Below, one piece after another: positions 15,070 through 21,788 of a stretch of DNA of 27,614 nucleotides. The stretch is from contig NZ_UQKJ01000015.1 in assembly GCF_900541605.1 (NCBI RefSeq), forward strand, positions 1 to 27,614, written 5' to 3'. This DNA is from an uncultured Dialister sp. (GTDB taxonomy: Bacteria > Bacillota > Negativicutes > Veillonellales > Dialisteraceae). The translations under genes and the position numbers were made by a program. The notes under the pieces were generated by a model. It made no database searches. It saw nothing but the letters and a program-made list of their open reading frames with translations, and was not told where the DNA came from. The first letter of the stretch is position 1; the number at the start of each line of letters is the position of its first letter.

Positions 15070-16002
15070 TTACACCCGCTCTACCACACGGAGTACCGCA
15101 CTCCGGGCTCTCGGGTTTTCTTCAATTTCCTTTTCCGACGGTTTGATAGGCTTTCCGCAGCTCTTCACGGTCCTGTGATGGTGGCAAACGCACACCGGCA
15201 GGTCCGGCGGGCAGATGCAGTCCCTTTCCATTTCCCGGAAGGTTCTCTTGATGATCCGGTCTTCCAGGGACTGGAAGGTAATGACCCCCAGCCGGCCTCC
15301 CACATTCAGGTGGTTCACACAGGCTTCCATGGTATCCTTCAGGATGCCAAGCTCATTATTCACTTCAATCCGGATAGCCTGGAACGTCCGCTTCGCCGGA
15401 TGGGGCCCATTCCTTCTGGCATGGGCCGGAATGGCCGCCTTAATGACGTTTACCAGGTCCTCCGTGGTCTCGATCGGTTTCTTTTCCCGGAATTCCACGA
15501 TGAACTTTGCAATCCGCCTGGCCCACCGTTCTTCTCCGTACTCCTTGATGATCCGCGCCAGGTCATCTTCTTCGTAGGTATTCACAATGGTGTAGGCGGT
15601 GAGCGGGTTCCGCTGGTCCATCCGCATGTCCAGCTTTCCGTTATTCATATAGGAAAATCCCCGTTCCCCATCGTCCAGCTGGTGGGAGGAAACGCCCAGG
15701 TCGAAAATGAACCCGTCCACCTTGTCCAGATGGAGGGATGCCAGGATGCTGTCCATGTGGGAGAAATTATCCCGTACAAACAGGTGGCGGCACTTCGTAT
15801 CCTTCAGCCGCTCCCCCGCCGCATCGATGGCTTCCTGGTCCTGGTCGATACCGATGAGAAGGGCGTCATCCGCCAGCTTTTGGGACAGGGCGAAGGAATG
15901 GCCCCCACCGCCCAGGGTGCAGTCCACATAAATCCCATGAGGATCGGTGAGCACAGAATCGATCATTTCATTCAGAAGAACCGTGGTGTGATGGAATTCC
16001 AT
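15070..16002 (-). CDS. rsmH: 16S rRNA (cytosine1402-N4)-methyltransferase RsmH (MraW)
   Basis: SAM-dependent methyltransferase that modifies C1402 of 16S rRNA, and the conserved second gene of the dcw cluster. The sequence starts MEFHHTTVLLNEMID, then VDCTLGGGGHS forms the SAM-binding loop, and FDLGVSSHQLDDGERGFSY is the family signature. PHPAKRTFQAIRIEVNNEL and ITFQSLEDRIIKRTF follow. The C-terminus has KPSEKEIEENPRARSAVLR. I use the ATG at 16002 (310 aa), because GGAGGAGGG is 4 nt upstream. An eight-codon extension would translate that ribosome binding site. The gap to mraZ is 13 nt, with the Shine-Dalgarno starting right at the mraZ stop. Confidence 0.97.
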   Translation of the reverse strand: MEFHHTTVLLNEMIDSVLTDPHGIYVDCTLGGGGHSFALSQKLADDALLIGIDQDQEAIDAAGERLKDTKCRHLFVRDNFSHMDSILASLHLDKVDGFIFDLGVSSHQLDDGERGFSYMNNGKLDMRMDQRNPLTAYTIVNTYEEDDLARIIKEYGEERWARRIAKFIVEFREKKPIETTEDLVNVIKAAIPAHARRNGPHPAKRTFQAIRIEVNNELGILKDTMEACVNHLNVGGRLGVITFQSLEDRIIKRTFREMERDCICPPDLPVCVCHHHRTVKSCGKPIKPSEKEIEENPRARSAVLRVVERV

Positions 16003-16015
16003 GAAACCCTCCTCC

Positions 16016-16453
16016 TTATAAATCAAAATTCAGCGGCAGATCCAGGGAATCCGCAATATCCGCCATGGATTCATCCCCGTTTTCATCGGCATCCAGGAGC
16101 GTTGGATCCCAGATTTCAATGATGGGACCTGTCCCCACGATGACCGCATCCTTCTTCAGCTGCGCAAAGGTGCGGAGATGCTGGGGAATCAGGATTCTCC
16201 CCTGCTTGTCGCACTCCATTTCCGTTCCCCGGCCGATGAGGTGGCGCATGATTTTTCTTACTTTGTGGTTCGTAAAAGGCAGCTTCTGGAGCCTCGCAAT
16301 GAGGGCATCCCACTTTTCCTTCGGATAGATGCAGAGACACGTATCGAGGCCCGGGGCCAGCACGAAACTCGCCCCCAGCTCCTCCCGGAACTTGGCAGGA
16401 AGGATCATACGACCTTTGGCATCGATCGTATGCGAATATTCATTCATGAACAT
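16016..16453 (-). CDS. mraZ: Transcriptional regulator MraZ
   Basis: A 145-aa DNA-binding protein with two SpoVT-AbrB-like swapped hairpin domains, first gene of the dcw cluster and known in other bacteria to bind its own promoter. The two DxxxR repeats are visible: YSHTIDAKGRMILPAKFREEL near the N-terminus is the first, and DKQGRILIPQHLR near the middle is the second. I use the ATG at 16453, giving MFMNEYSHTID, because GGAGGTGG lies about 7 nt upstream. The longer frame to 16483 translates that site as a run of glycines. Four periodic AAWGTGG boxes immediately upstream (16470-16506) look like its operator, so autoregulation is likely. Confidence 0.96.
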   Translation of the reverse strand: MFMNEYSHTIDAKGRMILPAKFREELGASFVLAPGLDTCLCIYPKEKWDALIARLQKLPFTNHKVRKIMRHLIGRGTEMECDKQGRILIPQHLRTFAQLKKDAVIVGTGPIIEIWDPTLLDADENGDESMADIADSLDLPLNFDL

Positions 16454-16469
16454 AATCCTTCCACCTCCT

Positions 16470-16506
16470 CCACATTTATCCACATTCTACCACATTCCCC
16501 CACTTT
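16470..16506 (-). promoter_or_regulatory. MraZ operator: four AAWGTGG boxes at 10-bp spacing
   Basis: On the plus strand CCACATT occurs at 16470, 16480 and 16490, and CCACTTT at 16500. On the minus strand this reads AAAGTGG, AATGTGG, AATGTGG, AATGTGG, each followed by three variable bases. Period and motif match published MraZ boxes (AAAGTG-type repeats in Mycoplasma, TGGGN with 5-bp spacers in E. coli). The boxes overlap the predicted -10 and the ribosome binding region of mraZ. Confidence 0.85.
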
Positions 16507-16513
16507 CCTACAA
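16484..16513 (-). promoter_or_regulatory. Predicted mraZ (dcw) promoter with extended -10
   Basis: The minus strand shows TAGAAT (16484-16489) preceded by TGG, giving an extended -10 (TGnTAGAAT), and a weak -35 TTGTAG (16508-16513) at 18 bp. The -10 lies across the second MraZ box and the spacer holds the next two, which fits repression by MraZ. The leader would be about 25 nt. Confidence 0.6.
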
Positions 16514-16624
16514 CGGAAAAGTCTGTTTGGTCTTTGGGCAAAATGATATCCTCCACCGTTGAAAAATGCGATAAATACGGGGTTTCCTGACCCGCTGTCT
16601 CCTCATACCCCCGCTGAAGGCAAT

Positions 16625-16654
16625 AAAAAATCCTGTGGGAAGTTCCCAACAGGA
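16625..16654 (-). terminator. Rho-independent terminator, second of a tandem pair
   Basis: TCCTGT/ACAGGA with an inner GGGA/TCCC stem (16631-16654) is followed on the minus strand by TTTTTTATT. With the hairpin at 16654-16690 it insulates mraZ from upstream transcription. Confidence 0.85.
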
Positions 16655-16690
16655 AAAATAAAAATCCCCACTCCTGGTGAAAAGTGGGGA
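16654..16690 (-). terminator. Rho-independent terminator, first of a tandem pair
   Basis: TCCCCACT (16665-16672) and AGTGGGGA (16683-16690) form an 8-bp stem with a 10-nt loop, followed on the minus strand by TTTTTATTTTT. No gene is visible between this terminator and the gluQRS terminator 600 bp upstream. Confidence 0.88.
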
Positions 16691-16852
16691 ATGGGATCGA
16701 GACCGAGGTAGAGATCGAAGTCTATTCAAAATGGTAAGGAATGATGGTGAGGCGCACCATTCATAGAGCGCCGCTTGCCACCGATCGAAATGACGGGGAG
16801 TGGTTAGCGGGACATCGGGACAATGGGGACCGGTTAGTTGGTTGGTGAAACT

Positions 16853-16888
16853 GATTCAAGCGATGCAAGCTATCCAAGCGATTCAACC
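16853..16888. repeat. 9-bp imperfect tandem repeat (4 units)
   Basis: The units GATTCAAGC, GATGCAAGC, TATCCAAGC and GATTCAACC follow one another without gaps. It lies in non-coding sequence with no evident function. Confidence 0.75.
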
Positions 16889-17006
16889 CATGACAGAGAC
16901 TGGTTACTGCCAACCGGTTTGCCCCGCTGCTGACTCTCACCGCCTATCGTCATCTCGAGCGGTGGTATGCAGCGGAATGATGAGAATCATAAGGACAGGA
17001 TGTAAG

Positions 17007-17165
17007 GGAAGCGCTGATTAATTCGCAGAGTCAGATTTCATAAGGATTTTTATGCACTGCTTCGTCATAACTCTCCTTAAATAGCTCGCTATTCGCGTCG
17101 AGTTATTCCTCGCATTGCATAAAAATCCAAGAATGAAATCTGACAATGAATTAATCAGTGCTTCC
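17007..17165. mobile_element. MITE-like palindromic element, complete copy
   Basis: A 159-bp element with 50-bp terminal inverted repeats (17007-17056 and 17116-17165), identical except for one transition and two short unequal bubbles. The interior continues the palindrome (ATAACTC/GAGTTAT, then AATAGC-TC-GCTATT at the centre), so the whole unit can fold into one long hairpin. TAAG occurs on both sides (17003-17006 and 17166-17169), consistent with a 4-bp target duplication. The right arm recurs at 1-48. There is no transposase, so any movement would need one acting in trans. Confidence 0.85.
17018..17068 (-). CDS. Possible 16-aa ORF inside the MITE (doubtful)
   Basis: A short frame, MTKQCIKILMKSDSAN, starts at an ATG with AAGGAGAG about 5 nt upstream, inside the left half of the palindrome. 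The ribosome binding site is good, but the codons fall in the inverted-repeat arm, whose sequence is explained by its palindromic constraint. I record it because the start signal is better than chance would suggest. Function unknown, probably not a real gene. Confidence 0.15.
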   Translation of the reverse strand: MTKQCIKILMKSDSAN

Positions 17166-17293
17166 TAAGAAAGAGCCGAGAGTTCTCCCTGATCATTGAC
17201 AATGGCGGGATTTCAGGAAGAATTGATGCCAATCGGCTTCACCGGAGGTGTCTGATGTCTATTGGCCGGGCCCATCCTCTGCCGTCTTGACAC

Positions 17294-17330
17294 AAAAAAA
17301 CGCCGGATATGGAAATATCCATATCCGACG
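17294..17330 (-). terminator. Strong rho-independent terminator after gluQRS
   Basis: A 13-bp stem (17301-17313 with 17318-17330, one wobble pair), a 4-nt loop and seven Ts on the minus strand (17294-17300). It lies 27 bp past the gluQRS stop. Confidence 0.95.
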
Positions 17331-17357
17331 CTCAAGGTACCTTACTCAATCTCGATC

Positions 17358-18293
17358 TCACAGTACCCTGATATGCTTCTCTTTCAGTCCGCTCATTCTT
17401 TCGAAGGGTACCGTTTCCGCTTCTTTCAGGCTCACAGGGCGGATGTCCTTCAGGGCGCCGGCCCAGTGGAGGAGGAGACCTATGAGGTCTTCCGGAGTGT
17501 ATCCCTTTTCCCGGAGTTCCCGGATGGTAATCCCATGCTGCCGTTTGGAGAGGCGCACCCCTTTTTCATCCACCAAGAGGGGCAGGTGGCCATAGGTGGG
17601 AGCTTTATACCCCAGCTTCCCTATGAGCCAGACCTGGTAAGCCGTGGAGGGAAGGAGGTCGCATCCCCGGAATACGTGGGTCATGCCCATGGCCCCGTCG
17701 TCGGCGGAGACCGCCAGCTGGTAGGCCACAAGGCCGTCGGCCCTGCGGATGACGAAGTCGTCTTTCCCCGCCGAAAGGTGCCGGGTTTCATCGCCGTAGA
17801 AGAGGTCATGGAATGTGACGTCCCCCTCTTCCATCCGTACCCGGAGACAGGGCTTTTTCGTCATAGCCCCCCGTTCTTCAGCCGTGAGGCTGCGGCAGTG
17901 GCCATCGTACACCGGTACCTCTTCTCCCTCATGGGGAGCGGAGAGGATCTTGTGAATCCGGCTCCGGCTGCAGTAGCAGGGATAAAGGTCCCCCTTCTTT
18001 TCCATGGAAGAAAGGATGTCTCCATAGAAACCGTACCGCTCGCTCTGGATGAGGGAGCCGTAGGGATGCTCCTTTCCCGGCATTTCATCGAAGGTCAGGC
18101 CCATCCAGGAGAGGTCCTCCAGGATGCCCTCTTCGAATTCCTTCCGGCACCGGTCCTTATCGATATCTTCCATCCGGAGCACCGTGGTGCCTCCCCTCTG
18201 TTTCGTCCAAAGCCAGTTGAGGAAGGCAATCCACAGGTTTCCCAGATGCATGCGGCCCGTGGGACTCGGGGCAAACCGGGTTCTGACTTTCAT
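17358..18293 (-). CDS. gluQ: Glutamyl-Q tRNA(Asp) synthetase
   Basis: A 311-aa GluRS catalytic-domain paralogue that attaches glutamate to queuosine at position 34 of tRNA(Asp). RFAPSPTGRMHLGN (residues 6-19) contains the HIGH-type motif as HLGN, and RLSKRQHG is the KMSKS-type motif. A zinc site is indicated by CYCSRS and YDGHC (about 106-134). The protein ends shortly after the catalytic core and lacks the anticodon-binding domain, which distinguishes it from GltX (about 470-490 aa). The ATG overlaps the stop of the upstream M16C peptidase by one base (TGATG), so translation is coupled. The pairing with a peptidase has no obvious biochemical logic. A strong terminator follows. Confidence 0.92.
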   Translation of the reverse strand: MKVRTRFAPSPTGRMHLGNLWIAFLNWLWTKQRGGTTVLRMEDIDKDRCRKEFEEGILEDLSWMGLTFDEMPGKEHPYGSLIQSERYGFYGDILSSMEKKGDLYPCYCSRSRIHKILSAPHEGEEVPVYDGHCRSLTAEERGAMTKKPCLRVRMEEGDVTFHDLFYGDETRHLSAGKDDFVIRRADGLVAYQLAVSADDGAMGMTHVFRGCDLLPSTAYQVWLIGKLGYKAPTYGHLPLLVDEKGVRLSKRQHGITIRELREKGYTPEDLIGLLLHWAGALKDIRPVSLKEAETVPFERMSGLKEKHIRVL

Positions 18294-21220
18294 CAGTCCG
18301 GCATGGAGCGGACGATATCAAAGAGTTTCTTGTCCTCTTTGATCTTGTCTTCGCTGCCCATGACGCAGAGGTAGGGATCCTTCATGACGCTCCGTACGAG
18401 GGGTGCCAGTTTCCGGATATCCTCCACCGTGCAGTTAATGGTTTCATCCCGAATCTTCATACGGGATTCCCGGGTATTGCCGGAGAGGTAGTGAACCATG
18501 GCCCGTTCCCCCTTCATGGACGGGGTGAACTGGATTTCGTCGGCCGCCATGGTGCCGATGACGTACTTCGTCATTTCCCGGTCCGACAGTTCCAGGTGTT
18601 CCAGGTAATCCGGCAGTTCTTCATAGGCCTCTACTGTCTTTCCCAGGTTCGGATCCCGGTAGGAGCAGAGAATGGACGTGCCGTCCCGGAGGAACTGGGT
18701 GAAGGCACCGTAAGCGCCGCCCAGTACCCGGACCTTCTTCCACAGGTATTCGTACCGGAGGATGGTTTCCATCACCCGGAGAGCCCCGGTGTACGTAAAG
18801 CCGTGGTCTTTGAAATTGCCACCCTTCGCTACGTACTGTACCTTGCCGGAGGTGAGGAAGGCTTCGTTCTTATATTTCGGCGGGAAGTGGAATACATGGG
18901 TTTCCTTCTTCTCTCCCTTCGCCATGTCGTCGATGACGAGGGACAGGTTCCGGTTGATTTCCTCTTTTTCTTCCTTTTCTCCCACGGTTTCATAGAAAAG
19001 GTTGGCCCTTGTGAAAATCCGACGGGAAAGGTCTGCCAGTTTTTCTTCCAGTGCTTCCGCGTTCTTGTCGAAATTCTTTGCCAGGTCCGACAGGAAATAG
19101 TAGTAGCTCATGCCGGACTGTTCTGCAAATTCCCCGCCCAGGGAGAAATAGGAGGACAGCCTTGTCATCATGAGGGTATGGCCCCGGGAGAAGGCGCTCA
19201 TATCCCATTCCGATTTTTCCTGGAGCACCAGTTCCTTCAGCCGCTTCGTGTCAGTGAAGAGGGTGTGGTTCATGATTTCCCCCAGAAGGTCCATGAGCTT
19301 ATCGGCCTTGGAGGTCAGAGCCTTTGCCCGTACCGTAAGGGTGGGCAGGTAGTCCGACGCATCGTCCACCTTGCCGTAGGCATTGATGGCGAAGCTCATG
19401 CCGCCGGTGTAGGCGTTGGAGAGCCGGGCCAGTTCACTGTAGCTGTGCTTCGTGGTGGACAGGCTCCGAAGCAGGGTGGACAGGAGGATGGCATAGGGAA
19501 TGTCTTCTTCCGTAAGGCCCGCCAGTTTGAAATAGAGGTTCACATAGGAAATACCATTGGTATGAACATCGAAATGGAAATGGGTGATGCCCTGGACTTC
19601 ATCTTTGTCCAGTTTTTCCTCTTCAATCGGCCGTTTCAGGTCCTTCCGGGACAGGAGAGGAATGGTCTTCAGCGCTTCTTCCGTTTCACCGGAAGCCTGC
19701 CGTTCCTTCAGTGCCTTCGTGGAAGCCATGATTTCATCAAGCTGCTCATCGGAGAGGCTGCTCTTGAAGGAAGCCAGCTTTTCCGCCGTTTCCTTATTCA
19801 TCTTTTCGGTGAGTCCCTTTTCCGGCTTCATGGTGATGAGGACCTGGTGGGGATTCTTGATGACGTATTTCAGGAGCAGGTTTTCGAAGTAATTGGTCTT
19901 CAGGTTCTTCCGGAGCGTATTGATATCATCGATGTACCGGAGCGCTGCCATGGGGTCCCGGTCGTAGAGCCACATATCCATGGCCCGGACGCCGTAGAAC
20001 AGTCCCTTCGGACGGCCCTGGTAATCATTTTCCCAGGCCGTGAATTCCGTCCAGTTCAGGGCTGCTTCCAGCATATCCTTGTCGATGCCTTTAAGGGCAA
20101 TATTCCGGAGAGCCCCGTCCAGCACATCGGCGAACTGCTGCTGCTTCTCCACTTCAGAGCCCGTCACTTCTACGGTCCATACGGGCTGCTTGTAGCTGTC
20201 GCCATAGGCGCCGGACAGGTCGCTGCCGATGCCTGCATCCAGGATGGCCTGCTTCAAAGGTGCCCCGTCCATATCGATGAGCACGTAATTCAGGATGCGG
20301 AAAGCCAGGGATTCCATGGTGGACATGTGGTCATTCATAGCCACATAGAGGGCATGGATTCCCTTTCCTTCGGTGCTTTCATTTTCCGCGATACCGTAGG
20401 GAGCAGTCACTACGACCCTCTTGGCAAAGGGAGACTGGGTCTTCACGGCGGAGTCCACGTTTCTCCGGTCAAAGGCGGAGAGGTAGTCATGGTCCATGTA
20501 GGCCAGGGTGCTGTCGATATCCATATCGCCGTAGAGGAAAATGTAGCTGTTCGACGGATGGTAGAAACGGCGGTGGAATTCCGTGAATTCACGGAAAGAC
20601 AGGGTCGGAATCACTTCCGGGTCCCCGCCGGACTCTACGCCGTAGGTGGTATTGGGGAACAGCTTCTCCATGGCCCGGTCTTCCATGATGGCTTCCGGAG
20701 AAGACAGGGCTCCCTTCATTTCGTTGTATACAACGCCGTTGTAAGTCAGCGGTGCGTCCTTGCTTTCCAGTTCATAGTGCCAGCCTTCCTGCATGAGAAT
20801 CTGGGGATTCTTCAGGCAGTTCGGATAGAATACGGCATCCAGGTACACATCCATAAGGTTGTGGAAATCCACATCATTCCGGCTGGCAATGGGATACATG
20901 GTCTTGTCGGGCCAGGTAATGGCATTCAAAAACGTATTGAGGGAGCCCTTGGCCAGTTCCACGAACGGTTCCTTCAGCGGATATTTCCGGGAACCGCAGA
21001 GGGTGGAATGCTCCATGATGTGGGGCGTGCCCTTCGAATTGTCCGGAGTCGTCCGGAAGCAGATATAAAAGACCTTGTTGTCATCGTCATTATCCAGGTA
21101 CATGAGCCGGGCGCCGCTCTTCACGTGCTCCATCATGTACACATCGGAATTGACCTCTTCAATATGGGACATGGGGCCCACACGAAAACCGTGGACCAGG
21201 TCCCCTTCTTTCCATCTCAT
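18293..21220 (-). CDS. M16C-family metallopeptidase (presequence protease-like)
   Basis: A zinc peptidase of about 975 aa with the two-lobed clamshell architecture of PreP/Cym1 and bacterial homologues, expected to degrade free peptides. The inverted zinc motif HIMEH lies at about residues 68-72 and is followed by STLCGSRKYP. The distal Glu ligand is in VVYNEMKGALSSPE (about 165-177). GSLNTFLNAITWPDKTMYP is a strong family marker. The middle contains the M16C-associated region, and a second, inactive M16 half follows. No signal peptide is seen, so it is probably cytoplasmic. GGAGG lies 9 nt before the ATG at 21220; a GTG at 21223 is equally possible. It follows lysC after a hairpin and is coupled to gluQRS. 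Confidence 0.93.
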   Translation of the reverse strand: MRWKEGDLVHGFRVGPMSHIEEVNSDVYMMEHVKSGARLMYLDNDDDNKVFYICFRTTPDNSKGTPHIMEHSTLCGSRKYPLKEPFVELAKGSLNTFLNAITWPDKTMYPIASRNDVDFHNLMDVYLDAVFYPNCLKNPQILMQEGWHYELESKDAPLTYNGVVYNEMKGALSSPEAIMEDRAMEKLFPNTTYGVESGGDPEVIPTLSFREFTEFHRRFYHPSNSYIFLYGDMDIDSTLAYMDHDYLSAFDRRNVDSAVKTQSPFAKRVVVTAPYGIAENESTEGKGIHALYVAMNDHMSTMESLAFRILNYVLIDMDGAPLKQAILDAGIGSDLSGAYGDSYKQPVWTVEVTGSEVEKQQQFADVLDGALRNIALKGIDKDMLEAALNWTEFTAWENDYQGRPKGLFYGVRAMDMWLYDRDPMAALRYIDDINTLRKNLKTNYFENLLLKYVIKNPHQVLITMKPEKGLTEKMNKETAEKLASFKSSLSDEQLDEIMASTKALKERQASGETEEALKTIPLLSRKDLKRPIEEEKLDKDEVQGITHFHFDVHTNGISYVNLYFKLAGLTEEDIPYAILLSTLLRSLSTTKHSYSELARLSNAYTGGMSFAINAYGKVDDASDYLPTLTVRAKALTSKADKLMDLLGEIMNHTLFTDTKRLKELVLQEKSEWDMSAFSRGHTLMMTRLSSYFSLGGEFAEQSGMSYYYFLSDLAKNFDKNAEALEEKLADLSRRIFTRANLFYETVGEKEEKEEINRNLSLVIDDMAKGEKKETHVFHFPPKYKNEAFLTSGKVQYVAKGGNFKDHGFTYTGALRVMETILRYEYLWKKVRVLGGAYGAFTQFLRDGTSILCSYRDPNLGKTVEAYEELPDYLEHLELSDREMTKYVIGTMAADEIQFTPSMKGERAMVHYLSGNTRESRMKIRDETINCTVEDIRKLAPLVRSVMKDPYLCVMGSEDKIKEDKKLFDIVRSMPD

Positions 21221-21241
21221 CACTTAAAACCTCCATAACGT

Positions 21242-21276
21242 ACGAAAAGCGCAGGCAAAAGACCTGTGCTTTTCGT
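21242..21276 (-). terminator. Terminator-like hairpin between lysC and the M16C peptidase
   Basis: ACGAAAAGCGCAGG (21242-21255) and CCTGTGCTTTTCGT (21263-21276) form a 14-bp stem with one wobble pair. The base of the stem is A4/T4, so it resembles a bidirectional terminator whose U tract lies inside the stem. It ends only about 20 bp before the peptidase start, leaving little room for a separate promoter, so read-through or attenuation is likely. Confidence 0.65.
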
Positions 21277-21290
21277 GTATTTTCTATTCT

Positions 21291-21788
21291 TTATTCAGCC
21301 TTGCCGCGGGGAAAAAATTCATCGTGAATTGCCTGCACCGCTTTATCCAGGTCTTTCCGGAGAATCAGGCAGGAAATACTGATTTCAGATGTACTTACGA
21401 TATCGATATTCACATTGGCTCTGCCGAGGGCTCCGAACATACGGGCAGCTACGCCGGGAGCGCCGAGCATGCCGGCACCGACGACGGAAACTTTCGCCGT
21501 ATCATCATCATAGATGACCTGTTCCAGTTTTCCTTCATCCCGCATCTTTTCCAGGACCCGTTTTGCATCGGGCAGGTCCGTATCTTCGATGGTGAAAATG
21601 ATGTCCGTCTTGTCATCGTTGGAATTCCGTACACTCTGTACGATCATATCCACCGCAATATTGTCCTCTGCCAGTGCGGAGAAAACCATGTACGCCACAC
21701 CGGGAATATTCCGGAGACCCAGCACCGCAATTCTTGCTGCATGGGCATCCTGAGCTACGCCTCTTACCACTTCATTCTTTCCTTCCAT
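21291..21788 (-). CDS. Aspartokinase beta subunit from an internal in-frame start of lysC
   Basis: Codon 246 of lysC is an ATG (21786-21788) preceded by GGGAGGTG with a 6-nt spacer, an almost perfect ribosome binding site inside the gene (it encodes R-E-V). The product would be 165 aa containing only the two ACT domains. B. subtilis aspartokinase II and the C. glutamicum enzyme make alpha and beta subunits in this way from nearly the same position. The assignment here is inferred from that precedent plus the visible signal. Confidence 0.7.
   Translation of the reverse strand: MEGKNEVVRGVAQDAHAARIAVLGLRNIPGVAYMVFSALAEDNIAVDMIVQSVRNSNDDKTDIIFTIEDTDLPDAKRVLEKMRDEGKLEQVIYDDDTAKVSVVGAGMLGAPGVAARMFGALGRANVNIDIVSTSEISISCLILRKDLDKAVQAIHDEFFPRGKAE

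Larger units (their letters stand above)
16691..17293. other. Gene-less interval with simple repeats and a MITE-like palindrome
   Basis: About 600 bp between the gluQRS terminator and the tandem terminators before mraZ. It contains degenerate GAGATC-like hexamers near 16694-16720, a GGAATG...TGGTG...GCGCC motif near 16738-16774 resembling the region after radA, four imperfect 9-bp units at 16853-16888 and the large palindrome at 17007-17165. Only short, unconvincing frames are present. I see no tRNA or known RNA. Confidence 0.7.

Noticed and set aside
17197..17202. Perfect TTGACA on the plus strand as a promoter
   Set aside because: No acceptable -10 lies at 16-18 bp and no plus-strand gene follows.
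18491..21238. A 915-codon open frame on the plus strand opposite the M16C peptidase, and other long plus-strand frames (for example 372-1994, 4673-6118, 6042-7565, 12565-14214)
   Set aside because: They mirror well-recognised minus-strand genes, show no family motifs and are rich in His, Gly and Phe as expected from reverse reading of GC-biased codons.
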